This document shows positions 31,849 through 39,398 of a stretch of 64,000 nt of DNA, one piece after another. Origin of the DNA: a virus. The notes below the pieces were generated by a model. That model ran no database searches. It saw only the letters and a program-made list of their open reading frames with translations, and was not told the origin of the DNA. A program made the position numbers and the translations under genes. Where the stretch lies: IMG/VR virus record IMGVR_UViG_3300026484_000001, positions 90,999 through 154,998 of that record, one strand, 5' to 3'. The number at the start of each line of letters is the position of its first letter. Within the stretch, counting starts at the first letter, position 1.

Positions 31849-31914
31849 GAACTTCACACAGTCACTTGACAAAAGTATTTTGAACTTCACACAGTCACTA
31901 GACAAAAGTATTTT
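31849..31914 (+). repeat. Two 33-base tandem repeats
   Basis: Units at 31849 and 31882 begin GAACTTCACACAGTCACT and differ at one base. Confidence 0.9.
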
Positions 31915-31918
31915 GAAC

Positions 31919-31951
31919 TTAAGCTGGATCAAAGCAAATTTACGGTATAAT
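31919..31951 (+). promoter_or_regulatory. Early-type promoter with no gene behind it
   Basis: CTTAAGC and AAAGC boxes, TTTACGGTATAAT (-10 at 31946-31951). It is followed by about 490 bases without a credible coding frame. Confidence 0.72.
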
Positions 31952-31986
31952 ACGGTTGGAATGAGAACTATGGAGGATCAGAACTA

Positions 31987-32022
31987 GGTATTGGGAATGG
32001 TATTGGGAATGGTATTGGGAAC
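31987..32022 (+). repeat. Three tandem copies of GGTATTGGGAAT
   Basis: Perfect 12-base units except the last base, just downstream of the gene-less promoter. Confidence 0.92.
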
Positions 32023-32351
32023 TTTTTGAGAATAAAAACACCACCAAATGGGTTGGAGAATTTTGATGGTTGATGGTGGGTGTTTCGCCCTTTGCATTCC
32101 AAACGAACTTTTGAAAAGGGTACTGCGAACCGAGGAGTATCCCGAGATTGCCACGAAGATGCCCCGAGGAGTTTTTGAGAATAAATGTCAACTTTCTCCA
32201 GATGAAAAAGGTCCAAACTAACTTAGTAAAAAACACCAAAAAATTTTCGGGGGTGATTTTGGAAAGCCTATCGGGAATTGGAGTGAGGGAGCTCTCCGGG
32301 AGATATTCATAAACGAGTTAATTTCTTAAGGGTATTGAGGTTCAGAAAGTC

Positions 32352-32376
32352 GTTTCCGGAGCTTTCCTCCGGAAAC
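32352..32376 (+). terminator. GC-rich hairpin
   Basis: GTTTCCGGAG and CTCCGGAAAC form a perfect 10-bp stem with a CTTTC loop. It may end the upstream transcript; no T-run follows. Confidence 0.6.
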
Positions 32377-32378
32377 CT

Positions 32379-32420
32379 AAGTAACCTCTAAGTAACCTCT
32401 AAGTAAGTTTACGGTATAAT
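32379..32420 (+). promoter_or_regulatory. Early-type promoter with triplicated box
   Basis: TAAGTAACCTC is repeated so that three TAAGTAA boxes at 11-base spacing precede TTTACGGTATAAT (-10 at 32415-32420). The helical-turn spacing is especially clear here. Confidence 0.78.
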
Positions 32421-32443
32421 AGAGTAACTAAAAAGGATTAAAA

Positions 32444-32815
32444 ATGGATTACAAAAGGATTGATCTGGATAAGATCACATTCAAGTACGAAAGATCAATG
32501 AATCCTCAGGAGAGGCTCATACAACTTCATCAACTGTTCACTCGGGGTTTCGGGTTCAATCCTCACTTAGATTTGAACGAGCACATTGAGGGTTTGTCCA
32601 AGGAGCACTATATAAAAGATTGTGTGATAGCTTACTTGGAAAATGCGAATTGCTACATTACAAAGAAAGATGTGTATTGGTTTGTTGGTCTTGAAAAGGC
32701 GAATGAGTCATTTAATAAGTTCTGGGAGTTTTTAACCAGATCTAGATCTAATGGCCAATACTTGATATTTGACAAAACTGTAAATGCATGGGGATTTACT
32801 TATGACAGACTTTGA
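32444..32815 (+). CDS. Hypothetical protein, 123 aa
   Basis: First gene after the repeat island, with AAAAAGGATTAAAA before ATG. Soluble, with basic patches; YITKKDVYWFVGLEKANESFNKFW could be a DNA-binding helix pair. No family recognised. Confidence 0.68.
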   Translation: MDYKRIDLDKITFKYERSMNPQERLIQLHQLFTRGFGFNPHLDLNEHIEGLSKEHYIKDCVIAYLENANCYITKKDVYWFVGLEKANESFNKFWEFLTRSRSNGQYLIFDKTVNAWGFTYDRL

Positions 32816-33263
32816 ACTTGCAAGAGAACTAAGGCGGAAATATAAGTTACCTATTATGAAATGTAAGATGCTTACTAACTCATATGAAACTATGGAGGCA
32901 ATTGAAAATTATATTGCTGGGACAAAACCTCATCACTTTGAATTCGGAGTATTGGATTACAAAGAGTCGGATGAAATAAAACAACTAAGGAACCAAAAAA
33001 TGAAAACTGGATATATGACTGTAGAACAATTTAATGATTTTGTAACAAGATGGGGCAACTCAACTGATGTTGAAAGATTTGTTGCATTGAAAGAATACAA
33101 AAATGAGTTGCCTGATTTTAAAGTAAATATTGATAATGATGCTGTGTTTGTTACATTTGATGAACAAGCAGATGAACCCATCACACTTGATTTTGAAGAG
33201 TTCGGTTATGTCTTACTTACTGAACTCTTCAACTTCTCAGGTATCAAAGCGGAGATGGTATAA
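32802..33263 (+). CDS. Hypothetical protein, 153 aa, acidic
   Basis: ATG 32802 overlaps the upstream stop; an in-frame ATG at 32784 is possible but lies deeper in the upstream gene. No recognised motif. Ends in the start of the next gene. Confidence 0.65.
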   Translation: MTDFELARELRRKYKLPIMKCKMLTNSYETMEAIENYIAGTKPHHFEFGVLDYKESDEIKQLRNQKMKTGYMTVEQFNDFVTRWGNSTDVERFVALKEYKNELPDFKVNIDNDAVFVTFDEQADEPITLDFEEFGYVLLTELFNFSGIKAEMV

Positions 33264-33571
33264 TGGGTGCTGGACTTTGCCCTGATTATAACAATCCGAA
33301 GCCCATCTATAGAGACCGTTGCTCAATATGGAAGTTACAATTACATGATTGGGCTTCAATCATGAGTGACCGTTGTTTTATGTTTCAGGGAGAACCTTGT
33401 GTTGCTGATGTTGAGGTTTTCAGAAAGTGTAGAAAGTGCGGTATCATTCAAGAACAAAAGCACACAATGTCAAGCTCATTTTATTGGGAAGACTTGAACT
33501 CATGTGAAACAAAAATTGTTGAAGATAAACTTACTAAAGGACTTCTTTGGTTTAAGGTGTATCAAAGCTAA
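33263..33571 (+). CDS. Zinc-finger-like protein, 102 aa
   Basis: Starts in the upstream stop (TAATG) with GGAG before it. CRKCG plus other cysteines (LCPD, RCFMF, EPC) could bind zinc. Possibly a transcription or DNA-binding factor; no family recognised. Confidence 0.62.
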   Translation: MGAGLCPDYNNPKPIYRDRCSIWKLQLHDWASIMSDRCFMFQGEPCVADVEVFRKCRKCGIIQEQKHTMSSSFYWEDLNSCETKIVEDKLTKGLLWFKVYQS

Positions 33572-33584
33572 ATTATAGTATAAT
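33551..33584 (+). promoter_or_regulatory. Early-type promoter
   Basis: TTTAAGG and AAAGC boxes, TATAGTATAAT (-10 at 33579-33584). Overlaps the upstream gene end. Confidence 0.7.
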
Positions 33585-33610
33585 ATAACATATTAAAACA
33601 AAGGTCTAAA

Positions 33611-33904
33611 ATGAAATCATTTACTTCGGCTGAAATAGCTACACTAGAACAAAACTACAAAGATATGTGTGATGCGCATAACGAAATTACATTTGACGAT
33701 GTCACACAACCTATTTTGGATGAGCTTATTGAATTGATGCAAATTGTTTGCGGAGAAGCTTATGCCGTTCAAGGGATGAATATGCCTCGTTTACCTCACA
33801 TAGCATTATCCGATCTTGATGCTTCGACATTTTACGGAATGGTTGCAAAGCTTACTGAAAGTGCTCGTGACTTGCTAGTGGTAGCTAGAACTAGGAGAGT
33901 GTAG
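33611..33904 (+). CDS. Hypothetical protein, 97 aa, helical
   Basis: Mostly helical, amphipathic product; leader ACAAAGGTCTAAA. Coupled to the next gene through TAGTG. Function unknown. Confidence 0.68.
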   Translation: MKSFTSAEIATLEQNYKDMCDAHNEITFDDVTQPILDELIELMQIVCGEAYAVQGMNMPRLPHIALSDLDASTFYGMVAKLTESARDLLVVARTRRV

Positions 33905-34215
33905 TGGTGAAAATACTTAAAATACAAGACCTTGATAATATTGCTGACCAACTTAAGCTTCAACAAGGGCTTATTATTTCTCTCAATCATGCTTTATACG
34001 GAGGATTGAACTCTGAAAATATAAGTCACATTTTAAATGTGACTCTTTCGAGGGATTATTCGGTAGATGAAGAATTTACTGGTGCTATGGATGATTATCA
34101 AAATGCTCTGGATGATTTACAAAGAAAACACCGCAAAGTTCAGGATCTAACTTATAATAGACTTAATAGACTTAACAAACTCAAAACTCAAAGGAAAATT
34201 GATGGTTCTAATTGA
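33904..34215 (+). CDS. Hypothetical protein, 103 aa, coiled-coil end
   Basis: GTG start at 33904 in the upstream stop with AGGAGAG before it. The helical C-terminal third is Leu/Asn/Arg-rich and may form a coiled coil. It precedes RNase H, a place where T4 has small transcription factors, but no similarity is claimed. Confidence 0.62.
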   Translation: MVKILKIQDLDNIADQLKLQQGLIISLNHALYGGLNSENISHILNVTLSRDYSVDEEFTGAMDDYQNALDDLQRKHRKVQDLTYNRLNRLNKLKTQRKIDGSN

Positions 34216-35299
34216 TTATTCACACTTACAAATGCGCAATTTATATATTGCTTTAGGAAATGCTCGCCCAAAGAAGAAAAATGGTGTTTTCGTAACTGAA
34301 GATTTCATAAAAATGTTTTATCATCAGATGTTAATGTCATTTAACCTCATTTCCCGTGAATTTAAAGATTACGGTGAAGTGGTTGTGTGTATCGATGCTA
34401 GAACTTACTGGAGAAAGGATATTTATCCAGCATTCAAGGCTCACCGTAAAAAAGATCGCGAAGAAAGTGATATTGACTTTGATGAATTCTTCAAATATGC
34501 AACTGAATTTATTAGCTTACTTAAAACCGCCTTTCCTTACACTGTAATTGAGGTTGATAAGTCAGAAGCTGATGATATTATCGGTGTACTTGCTAAAGAG
34601 TACGGAAGAACTGAGAAAGTTGTAGCTGTGTCTTCAGATAAGGATATGAAACAGATTCTTGAAGACGGTGCGGAGCTTTATGACCCTATTAAAAAGAAAT
34701 TCATAAGAATGACACCTGAAGAATACAAAGCTTGGAAATTTGAGCATATTCTGTGTGGTGATGAGGGTGATAACATACCTCATATCAAAAGAGAAACGAT
34801 TTTCACTGAAAATTACTTAAAATATCTTGCGACTGAAGGAATTCACCTCAAAGATACAAAAACTCAGACAATTTGTGAGCAATATAATGAATTGTCTATC
34901 GCTGAACACCTTTTTGCTAAATATGATGTGTGGCGAGAGACTAAAAAGGACGGAAAGTTCAAAGATATCTACAAACCGACTCCATTTGGCCCAGCTGGTG
35001 CGGTTAAATTCATCGGAAACGGTAAAGAAGACCTTGCGGAAAGCTTAAAGAGCAACACTCTTTACATGAAGCACTTCAATCGGAATAAAGAACTTGTTCT
35101 GAACGACTATATTCCTGATTATCTCCGTGCTGAGATTATAGAGGAATATAAGACTGTTGAAAGAACTTATAACTCAAAAGATATGATGTCATTTTTCATG
35201 AAGCATGGTTTGACACAGCATATGATGAATATCACTGCTTTTGAACTCCAGGCTCAGAGAATGCACCCTACTACTTCCTCAACGGACGAATGGCTCTAG
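34202..35299 (+). CDS. rnh: RNase H / 5' nuclease, T4 Rnh-like
   Basis: FEN-family active-site blocks are visible: MVLIDYSHL, VVVCIDARTYWRKDIYPAFKAHR, DKSEADDIIGVLA and SSDKDMKQI, followed by a CGDEGDNIP helix-hairpin region. It removes RNA primers from lagging strands. At 365 aa it is longer than T4 RNase H (305 aa), with extra C-terminal sequence ending STDEWL, the same tail as DNA polymerase. FEN nucleases of archaea and eukaryotes also bind their clamp by a C-terminal peptide. ATG 34202 is preferred to TTG 34199. Fibre-like genes follow, as after rnh in T4. Confidence 0.92.
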   Translation: MVLIDYSHLQMRNLYIALGNARPKKKNGVFVTEDFIKMFYHQMLMSFNLISREFKDYGEVVVCIDARTYWRKDIYPAFKAHRKKDREESDIDFDEFFKYATEFISLLKTAFPYTVIEVDKSEADDIIGVLAKEYGRTEKVVAVSSDKDMKQILEDGAELYDPIKKKFIRMTPEEYKAWKFEHILCGDEGDNIPHIKRETIFTENYLKYLATEGIHLKDTKTQTICEQYNELSIAEHLFAKYDVWRETKKDGKFKDIYKPTPFGPAGAVKFIGNGKEDLAESLKSNTLYMKHFNRNKELVLNDYIPDYLRAEIIEEYKTVERTYNSKDMMSFFMKHGLTQHMMNITAFELQAQRMHPTTSSTDEWL

Positions 35300-35316
35300 T
35301 CATTCCGCTCCTCTCC

Positions 35317-35323
35317 TTAAATA
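35317..35323 (+). promoter_or_regulatory. Late-type promoter before fibre-like genes
   Basis: TTAAATA 26 bases before ATG 35343, after the RNase H stop. Confidence 0.65.
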
Positions 35324-35342
35324 ATCTTATCAAGGAACTCAT

Positions 35343-36233
35343 ATGTCAGAAATTTTACTTAGAAGAGATACAAAGGCGAATTTAATCGCAAATCCCCCAG
35401 TTATTGGCGAAATGGTGTATGCTTTCGATACAAATCAATATGGATGGCTACATTCCGTTGTTGGGCTAAGATGGTCTACTGAACAAGGGAAGACTGTCAT
35501 AAATTCTGAGCCATATAATCTTTCAGAATCAGAATTAGGAACAAATTACGAAGGGAAAATCGTTTTCCAGAATAAATTGAAAACTACTGAGCTGGAAGAC
35601 AAGGCTGTGTATGAACTTGCTGATGCGAATGCGCTTTATCCGAATTCATACGGAATAAAATTCATGGGATTTAGTCATGGTGCTTATAATGGCCAAGCAG
35701 AAAATGTTGGGTCTTTTATTGGACCGAAAGGAGCGAGTCCAGTATGGGAACTTCTTGGATATCTCCGCGAACAAGATGCAGAAGATCAAACTACAGCGAG
35801 CAGTGATATGCAAGAATATACAGAAAATTATGTCAACAAATATTACAAAGAAGTATTATATTTCACACCGATAGGAAATGCTCGTAGAAACGGTGTTCAC
35901 ACGATCGAAGGAATTGAAGTAGTTCTCGATGACTCTAACTGGGTAGTCGATTCTCAAGGTCAGGGTGCATATTTCATGGGTGTAAATCCAGCAGACGGGA
36001 TTGATGATGGACCATCATCAATCGCGAATACACTATCCGCGAGACAAGCTATTTTAGAAGCGATGAGTTCAGATCTAAATGTAGAATATATTTGGCATCA
36101 CGAAAAGGAAATTCCATTTACAGAATGGATATACTTAAAAGGGGATTGGGTAATAAAAAGTGACAAGTTAGAAGGAAGTGCGAATGTTGACATTTCTAGA
36201 ATGATTGACGGCACACTCGTGTTCGATTTATAG
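35343..36233 (+). CDS. Fibre/whisker-like structural protein, paralogue 1
   Basis: The N-terminus (ILLRRDTKANLIANPP..GEMVYAFDTNQYGW) resembles the N-terminal domain found in phage fibres, fibritins and tropism determinants (RR-x-T...GE...DT...). It shares that domain and the C-terminal DGTLVFDL end with the next two genes, while the middles differ. Such proteins attach to a virion appendage and face the host or its surface. Late-type promoter and AAGGAAC ribosome site. Confidence 0.68.
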   Translation: MSEILLRRDTKANLIANPPVIGEMVYAFDTNQYGWLHSVVGLRWSTEQGKTVINSEPYNLSESELGTNYEGKIVFQNKLKTTELEDKAVYELADANALYPNSYGIKFMGFSHGAYNGQAENVGSFIGPKGASPVWELLGYLREQDAEDQTTASSDMQEYTENYVNKYYKEVLYFTPIGNARRNGVHTIEGIEVVLDDSNWVVDSQGQGAYFMGVNPADGIDDGPSSIANTLSARQAILEAMSSDLNVEYIWHHEKEIPFTEWIYLKGDWVIKSDKLEGSANVDISRMIDGTLVFDL

Positions 36234-36241
36234 GGGATGAT

Positions 36242-36961
36242 ATGGCGAATGTAGGAATTATAGAAAAGAGAAACACAAAAGCTGAACTTGAAACTCAAAC
36301 CTCAATACAAGCTGAACTTGTTTACTCTACTGACACAGGCGAATTCGGTTGGCAAGATCCAGCCGGAAGTTTCGTCTGGCAAACATTTTCATTTTCAAAT
36401 ATAGGTGACAATGGACCAGATGGTCCTGGATCTAATGGTGACATCTATTTTGAAAAACGAAAAGAGCCAACCCTCAAAGAAGCTAAAAATGAAATAACAT
36501 TTTTATTTGAAGAGAACTCGCAATATAAATCTTGGACATATATGGATTTTAAGGGAATTACAAAAGGGGAAGGAACAATTTCAAGTAATATCGTTTTTGT
36601 TAAGATTGAACTCAGGAGAGGGGATTATTTGGTCGTATTTGCTGCTGCGGAACCAGTAGAGTACATATACATGAACGGAATGACTTTAAAAGTTCCTAGA
36701 TGGGAAGCTGTTGATGGTGCTTTCTTCTTCGAGATTAATAGTGGGTTTGTTGAACCAGATATTGTTGCTTTTTTAGCGACAGTTGAATCGATAACCATTG
36801 CGAATTATATGGAAATAGATTTATCATATACTTTCTTACAAGAAATGAGAGTTTGGGTATATTATGAAGACAAATGGAATGTTAAGAATACGATTTTCAT
36901 GAATGAATCAGAAAGGGACACATCTGATGATCCGACTGGAACATTATATTTACAATTTTAG
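36242..36961 (+). CDS. Fibre/whisker-like structural protein, paralogue 2
   Basis: It starts 8 bases after paralogue 1 with AGGGGATGAT. The N-terminal IIEKRNTKAELE..QAELVYSTDTGEFGW and C-terminal DDPTGTLYLQF match its neighbours. The centre is beta-rich with acidic loops. Probably part of the same virion appendage. Confidence 0.66.
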   Translation: MANVGIIEKRNTKAELETQTSIQAELVYSTDTGEFGWQDPAGSFVWQTFSFSNIGDNGPDGPGSNGDIYFEKRKEPTLKEAKNEITFLFEENSQYKSWTYMDFKGITKGEGTISSNIVFVKIELRRGDYLVVFAAAEPVEYIYMNGMTLKVPRWEAVDGAFFFEINSGFVEPDIVAFLATVESITIANYMEIDLSYTFLQEMRVWVYYEDKWNVKNTIFMNESERDTSDDPTGTLYLQF

Positions 36962-36969
36962 GGGATAAT

Positions 36970-37731
36970 ATGACGACTGGAATTATTTTAAGAAGAAAGA
37001 ACAAAACATTTTTTACCGATTCACCTCCAGAGTTTGGCGAAATAGTTTTCGCCATCGATACGAATGAACATGGGTGGAAACACACAAATGGATCAATTAT
37101 TTGGAAAGTGTTTAATACGAGTACGAGCGGTGAAGATGCACCGACTGATTCAGGGATTGTTGGTGATACATACCTACAATACGGTGTATCACCAACTCAA
37201 ACAGTTATACAAAACACGATTCACTTTGCTGAAGACGGTGGAATGATTTACCTCGCGGAAGACAATGGGTTTACTGGAGACCATTCCGGATCTATGGACT
37301 ATCCCAATGATAACATTCTATTCATTCTAGTAGATAATGATGGGACGGAAATTGACCCCAATTGGATATTTTGGTTTTATTGTAGAACTCCGATTTTAGG
37401 GTCATTTATGATGGGTGGTGTTGAGTTTATTTTCACGGTAGAACATTGGGGTTCACTAATGGGTGAGGTGAGTGTTCTATCTGCGGATCCATCTGAGCTC
37501 TATGCTGAATTGTTCGTTATGAATGATGACCAAAAGGCGGTTTGTGCTGCCATTTCAGATACTCAAGAGACTACTATTGAAACCGTGTCAACTGTTTTCA
37601 CTCCAAACAAACTTTGGGTGTATGGCGACGAAGGTTGGGAGTATCTATACAAAGAGGTGTTTGTGAAATCACCTCCGACTGATGAAAGTACGACTAACGA
37701 TCCTGTCGGGACTTTCTATATACAATATTAG
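36970..37731 (+). CDS. Fibre/whisker-like structural protein, paralogue 3
   Basis: Same architecture: IILRRKNKTFFT..GEIVFAIDTNEHGW at the start and NDPVGTFYIQY at the end, 8 bases after paralogue 2 with AGGGGATAAT. The variable middle suggests divergent binding roles after triplication. Confidence 0.66.
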   Translation: MTTGIILRRKNKTFFTDSPPEFGEIVFAIDTNEHGWKHTNGSIIWKVFNTSTSGEDAPTDSGIVGDTYLQYGVSPTQTVIQNTIHFAEDGGMIYLAEDNGFTGDHSGSMDYPNDNILFILVDNDGTEIDPNWIFWFYCRTPILGSFMMGGVEFIFTVEHWGSLMGEVSVLSADPSELYAELFVMNDDQKAVCAAISDTQETTIETVSTVFTPNKLWVYGDEGWEYLYKEVFVKSPPTDESTTNDPVGTFYIQY

Positions 37732-37739
37732 GAGACATC

Positions 37740-37871
37740 ATGGGTTTAAAATACAAATTTAATATCGGTGTGTACAAACCGAGAAAGATTTCAGTAAAAA
37801 TTGGAGACAAATTAGTCGGTGTCATCGCATGCTTTGTAAAAAGTCCGGATGGCATCAAAAAAGTTTATTAG
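37740..37871 (+). CDS. Small basic protein, 43 aa
   Basis: A TTAGGAGACATC site precedes ATG by a good distance. Basic beta-rich peptide (KISVKIGDKLVGVI). It follows the fibre paralogues with the same operon spacing, so it may be structural. Confidence 0.55.
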   Translation: MGLKYKFNIGVYKPRKISVKIGDKLVGVIACFVKSPDGIKKVY

Positions 37872-37879
37872 GAGTGAAC

Positions 37880-38293
37880 ATGAAAAAGGTAGAGTTTTAT
37901 ATTGATTTTCAAAATGACAGAAGTATTTTGGAACAAGGAATAAATGATCTCGGGAGTCCGGATCATAGAGTGGTGGTAATAACTGGTGTGGAAATTTTCC
38001 ATAGCCTCAGTGATATTGAAGTTCTTCAGGTGGAAGATCTTTCAAACCTTGAAAATATCGTAGATGGTATTTTGAGTTTATGCCAAGATGGTGAAACTAT
38101 CATTGTCAACCGTGAATTCACTAAAAGAAATTTCGAATACACCGTGACGAGAATATTCTACGGTAAAGAATTCGAATATTCAGAACTATTGGCTATCTAT
38201 GAAAGTTTCAAGAGCACAAAACCTAAATACTTCAAAAAAAGTAATATCATTTCACATATGATACAACTTCAGAACGAAATATACAAGTCTTAA
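37880..38293 (+). CDS. Hypothetical protein, 137 aa
   Basis: ATG 37880 has AGGAG 5 bases upstream. Alpha/beta product with an acidic first half and a basic end. No recognised motif. Followed by a terminator. Confidence 0.66.
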   Translation: MKKVEFYIDFQNDRSILEQGINDLGSPDHRVVVITGVEIFHSLSDIEVLQVEDLSNLENIVDGILSLCQDGETIIVNREFTKRNFEYTVTRIFYGKEFEYSELLAIYESFKSTKPKYFKKSNIISHMIQLQNEIYKS

Positions 38294-38300
38294 TCAAAAT

Positions 38301-38326
38301 TTTGGGGAATCACTCGGTTCCCCAAA
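38301..38326 (+). terminator. Hairpin terminator
   Basis: TTTGGGGAA and TTCCCCAAA form a 9-bp stem around TCACTCGG, shortly after a stop codon. Confidence 0.72.
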
Positions 38327-38329
38327 TAC

Positions 38330-38361
38330 TAAGTAAGATCTAAGCTACATTACGGTATAAT
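38330..38361 (+). promoter_or_regulatory. Early-type promoter
   Basis: TAAGTAA and CTAAGC boxes, ATTACGGTATAAT (-10 at 38356-38361). Confidence 0.76.
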
Positions 38362-38390
38362 GTAAAATATTAAGAGTAAAAAGGCTTATC

Positions 38391-38870
38391 ATGTCACAAA
38401 ACATCTTCAATCCCCAGAACAACAATCCCATATTTGAATTTCAAGGTTCTGAATACAAAGAGTTACTATCATTCGAGCAGTTTTCAGAAGTTACTGAACT
38501 TTTCAAAACTGAACAAGAACTAGATGATGCTTACATGATGTATCAAGCTCACTCAGACTCAGAAGTAGTGTTATATAAAGGATTTGCCACAGTAGCACAG
38601 GAAATGCCGGAGAAGGCATTAGAGACGGTTGTAGACGGTTCACTCGAATCGTGTAATGTAGCACTGGAAACATTCTTTGAGATGGCTCGTAAAGCTAAAT
38701 GTGAATCTACTACTATCCAGGCTATTGTCTATGGTCGCTTTATCGTAAATCGTTTTGAGTACGGTAAACGGAATCATGTACTTGAGAAAGTTTCAGAAAA
38801 GCTTGCCAGTCTTGAGAAAGTGTGTGAGTTCAACGGTGTTTCTATTTTGGATCTTTCTAAAAATGACTAA
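38391..38870 (+). CDS. Hypothetical protein, 159 aa, acidic helical
   Basis: Behind AAAAAGGCTTATC. Helical and acidic, with two cysteines; no recognised family. A small membrane peptide gene overlaps its stop. Confidence 0.68.
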   Translation: MSQNIFNPQNNNPIFEFQGSEYKELLSFEQFSEVTELFKTEQELDDAYMMYQAHSDSEVVLYKGFATVAQEMPEKALETVVDGSLESCNVALETFFEMARKAKCESTTIQAIVYGRFIVNRFEYGKRNHVLEKVSEKLASLEKVCEFNGVSILDLSKND

Positions 38871-38961
38871 GGCAAAACGGAGAGCACTCGGGGTATTCCT
38901 AATGCTGAATACTATTCTTTGCGAATGGGTCATTATAGCTTATGACTTATATCATTGGTAA
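38863..38961 (+). CDS. Small membrane peptide, 32 aa
   Basis: ATG overlaps the upstream stop. A basic start (TKAKRRA) is followed by one hydrophobic segment (GVFLMLNTILCEWVIIAY), a typical single-pass phage peptide. Reality is plausible but unproven. Confidence 0.45.
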   Translation: MTKAKRRALGVFLMLNTILCEWVIIAYDLYHW

Positions 38962-38972
38962 TTCTTTTCAAA

Positions 38973-39006
38973 TTTAAGTAGGGTCTAAGCTTACTTACAG
39001 TATAAT
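38973..39006 (+). promoter_or_regulatory. Early-type promoter
   Basis: TTTAAGT and CTAAGC boxes, TTACAGTATAAT (-10 at 39001-39006), then ATAGTAAC. Confidence 0.78.
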
Positions 39007-39028
39007 ATAGTAACTTAAAACAAAGGCT

Positions 39029-39184
39029 GTATTCTTTTTAGAATGTCCAGCTTGCGGAAACACTTATAACTATTTCGAAACTGAATATGAAGTTTTTGAT
39101 ATGTGTAGTTGTCGTGAAGATAGAATGACTCCAGTCATCATGTCTGAAGACGGATCACCTGAATATGATGGTGAAAAAAATTGA
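39029..39184 (+). pseudogene. Zinc-ribbon frame without a usable start codon
   Basis: After a normal promoter and AACAAAGGCT leader, a 52-codon frame encodes LECPACGN and MCSCRED cysteine pairs, a good zinc ribbon. No ATG, GTG or TTG stands where the start is expected; an in-frame TAA lies at 39011. The start seems lost, or a rare start codon is used. Confidence 0.45.
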
Positions 39185-39205
39185 CTTTTTTACGGAGGCT
39201 GTAAA

Positions 39206-39397
39206 TTGAAAACACAATTACAAATATGGTATATACTGAGACAAGTTGCTATTGAACGAATGATGTCTAGAGAAATGCATCCGAACGATTTACCCTTGGA
39301 TAAGATCGAACGAAAGGCTTCTTGCCTTGCAGTTCAGAATTGTTGGTATTTTTTTAATCATCAATACGAATTACCAGAACCACTTTTCAAGGCTTAA
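39206..39397 (+). CDS. Hypothetical protein, 63 aa
   Basis: TTG start behind ACGGAGG. Helical, aromatic-rich product with no recognised motif. Directly precedes the primase. Confidence 0.58.
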   Translation: MKTQLQIWYILRQVAIERMMSREMHPNDLPLDKIERKASCLAVQNCWYFFNHQYELPEPLFKA

Positions 39398-39398
39398 T

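Larger units (their letters stand above)
31958..32376 (+). ncRNA. Possible non-coding transcript
   Basis: It lies between an intact promoter and a GC-rich hairpin. The sequence is purine-rich on this strand, with a TTTTTGAGAATAAA element twice (32024 and 32173) and hairpin potential such as GGGTG TTTC GCCC near 32086. No start codon with ribosome site leads a frame of useful length. The RNA is predicted only from the promoter. Confidence 0.4.
30895..32443 (+). other. Repeat-rich non-coding island, 1.5 kb
   Basis: This is the only long gene-free stretch in the window. From left to right it holds six 9-base repeats, six 8-base repeats, four 28-base repeats, a GAGTATAT repeat, a 15-bp inverted repeat, two 33-base repeats, a promoter without a gene, three 12-base repeats and a GC-rich hairpin. 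Open frames across the 28-base repeat appear in all three frames and are artefacts. It could be an origin, a recombination hotspot or an RNA-producing locus. Confidence 0.75.

Noticed and set aside
31940-32239. Minus-strand ORF of 99 codons in the repeat island
   Set aside because: No ribosome site; the Ser/His/Gln repeats come from the 12-base tandem repeat; no promoter on that strand.
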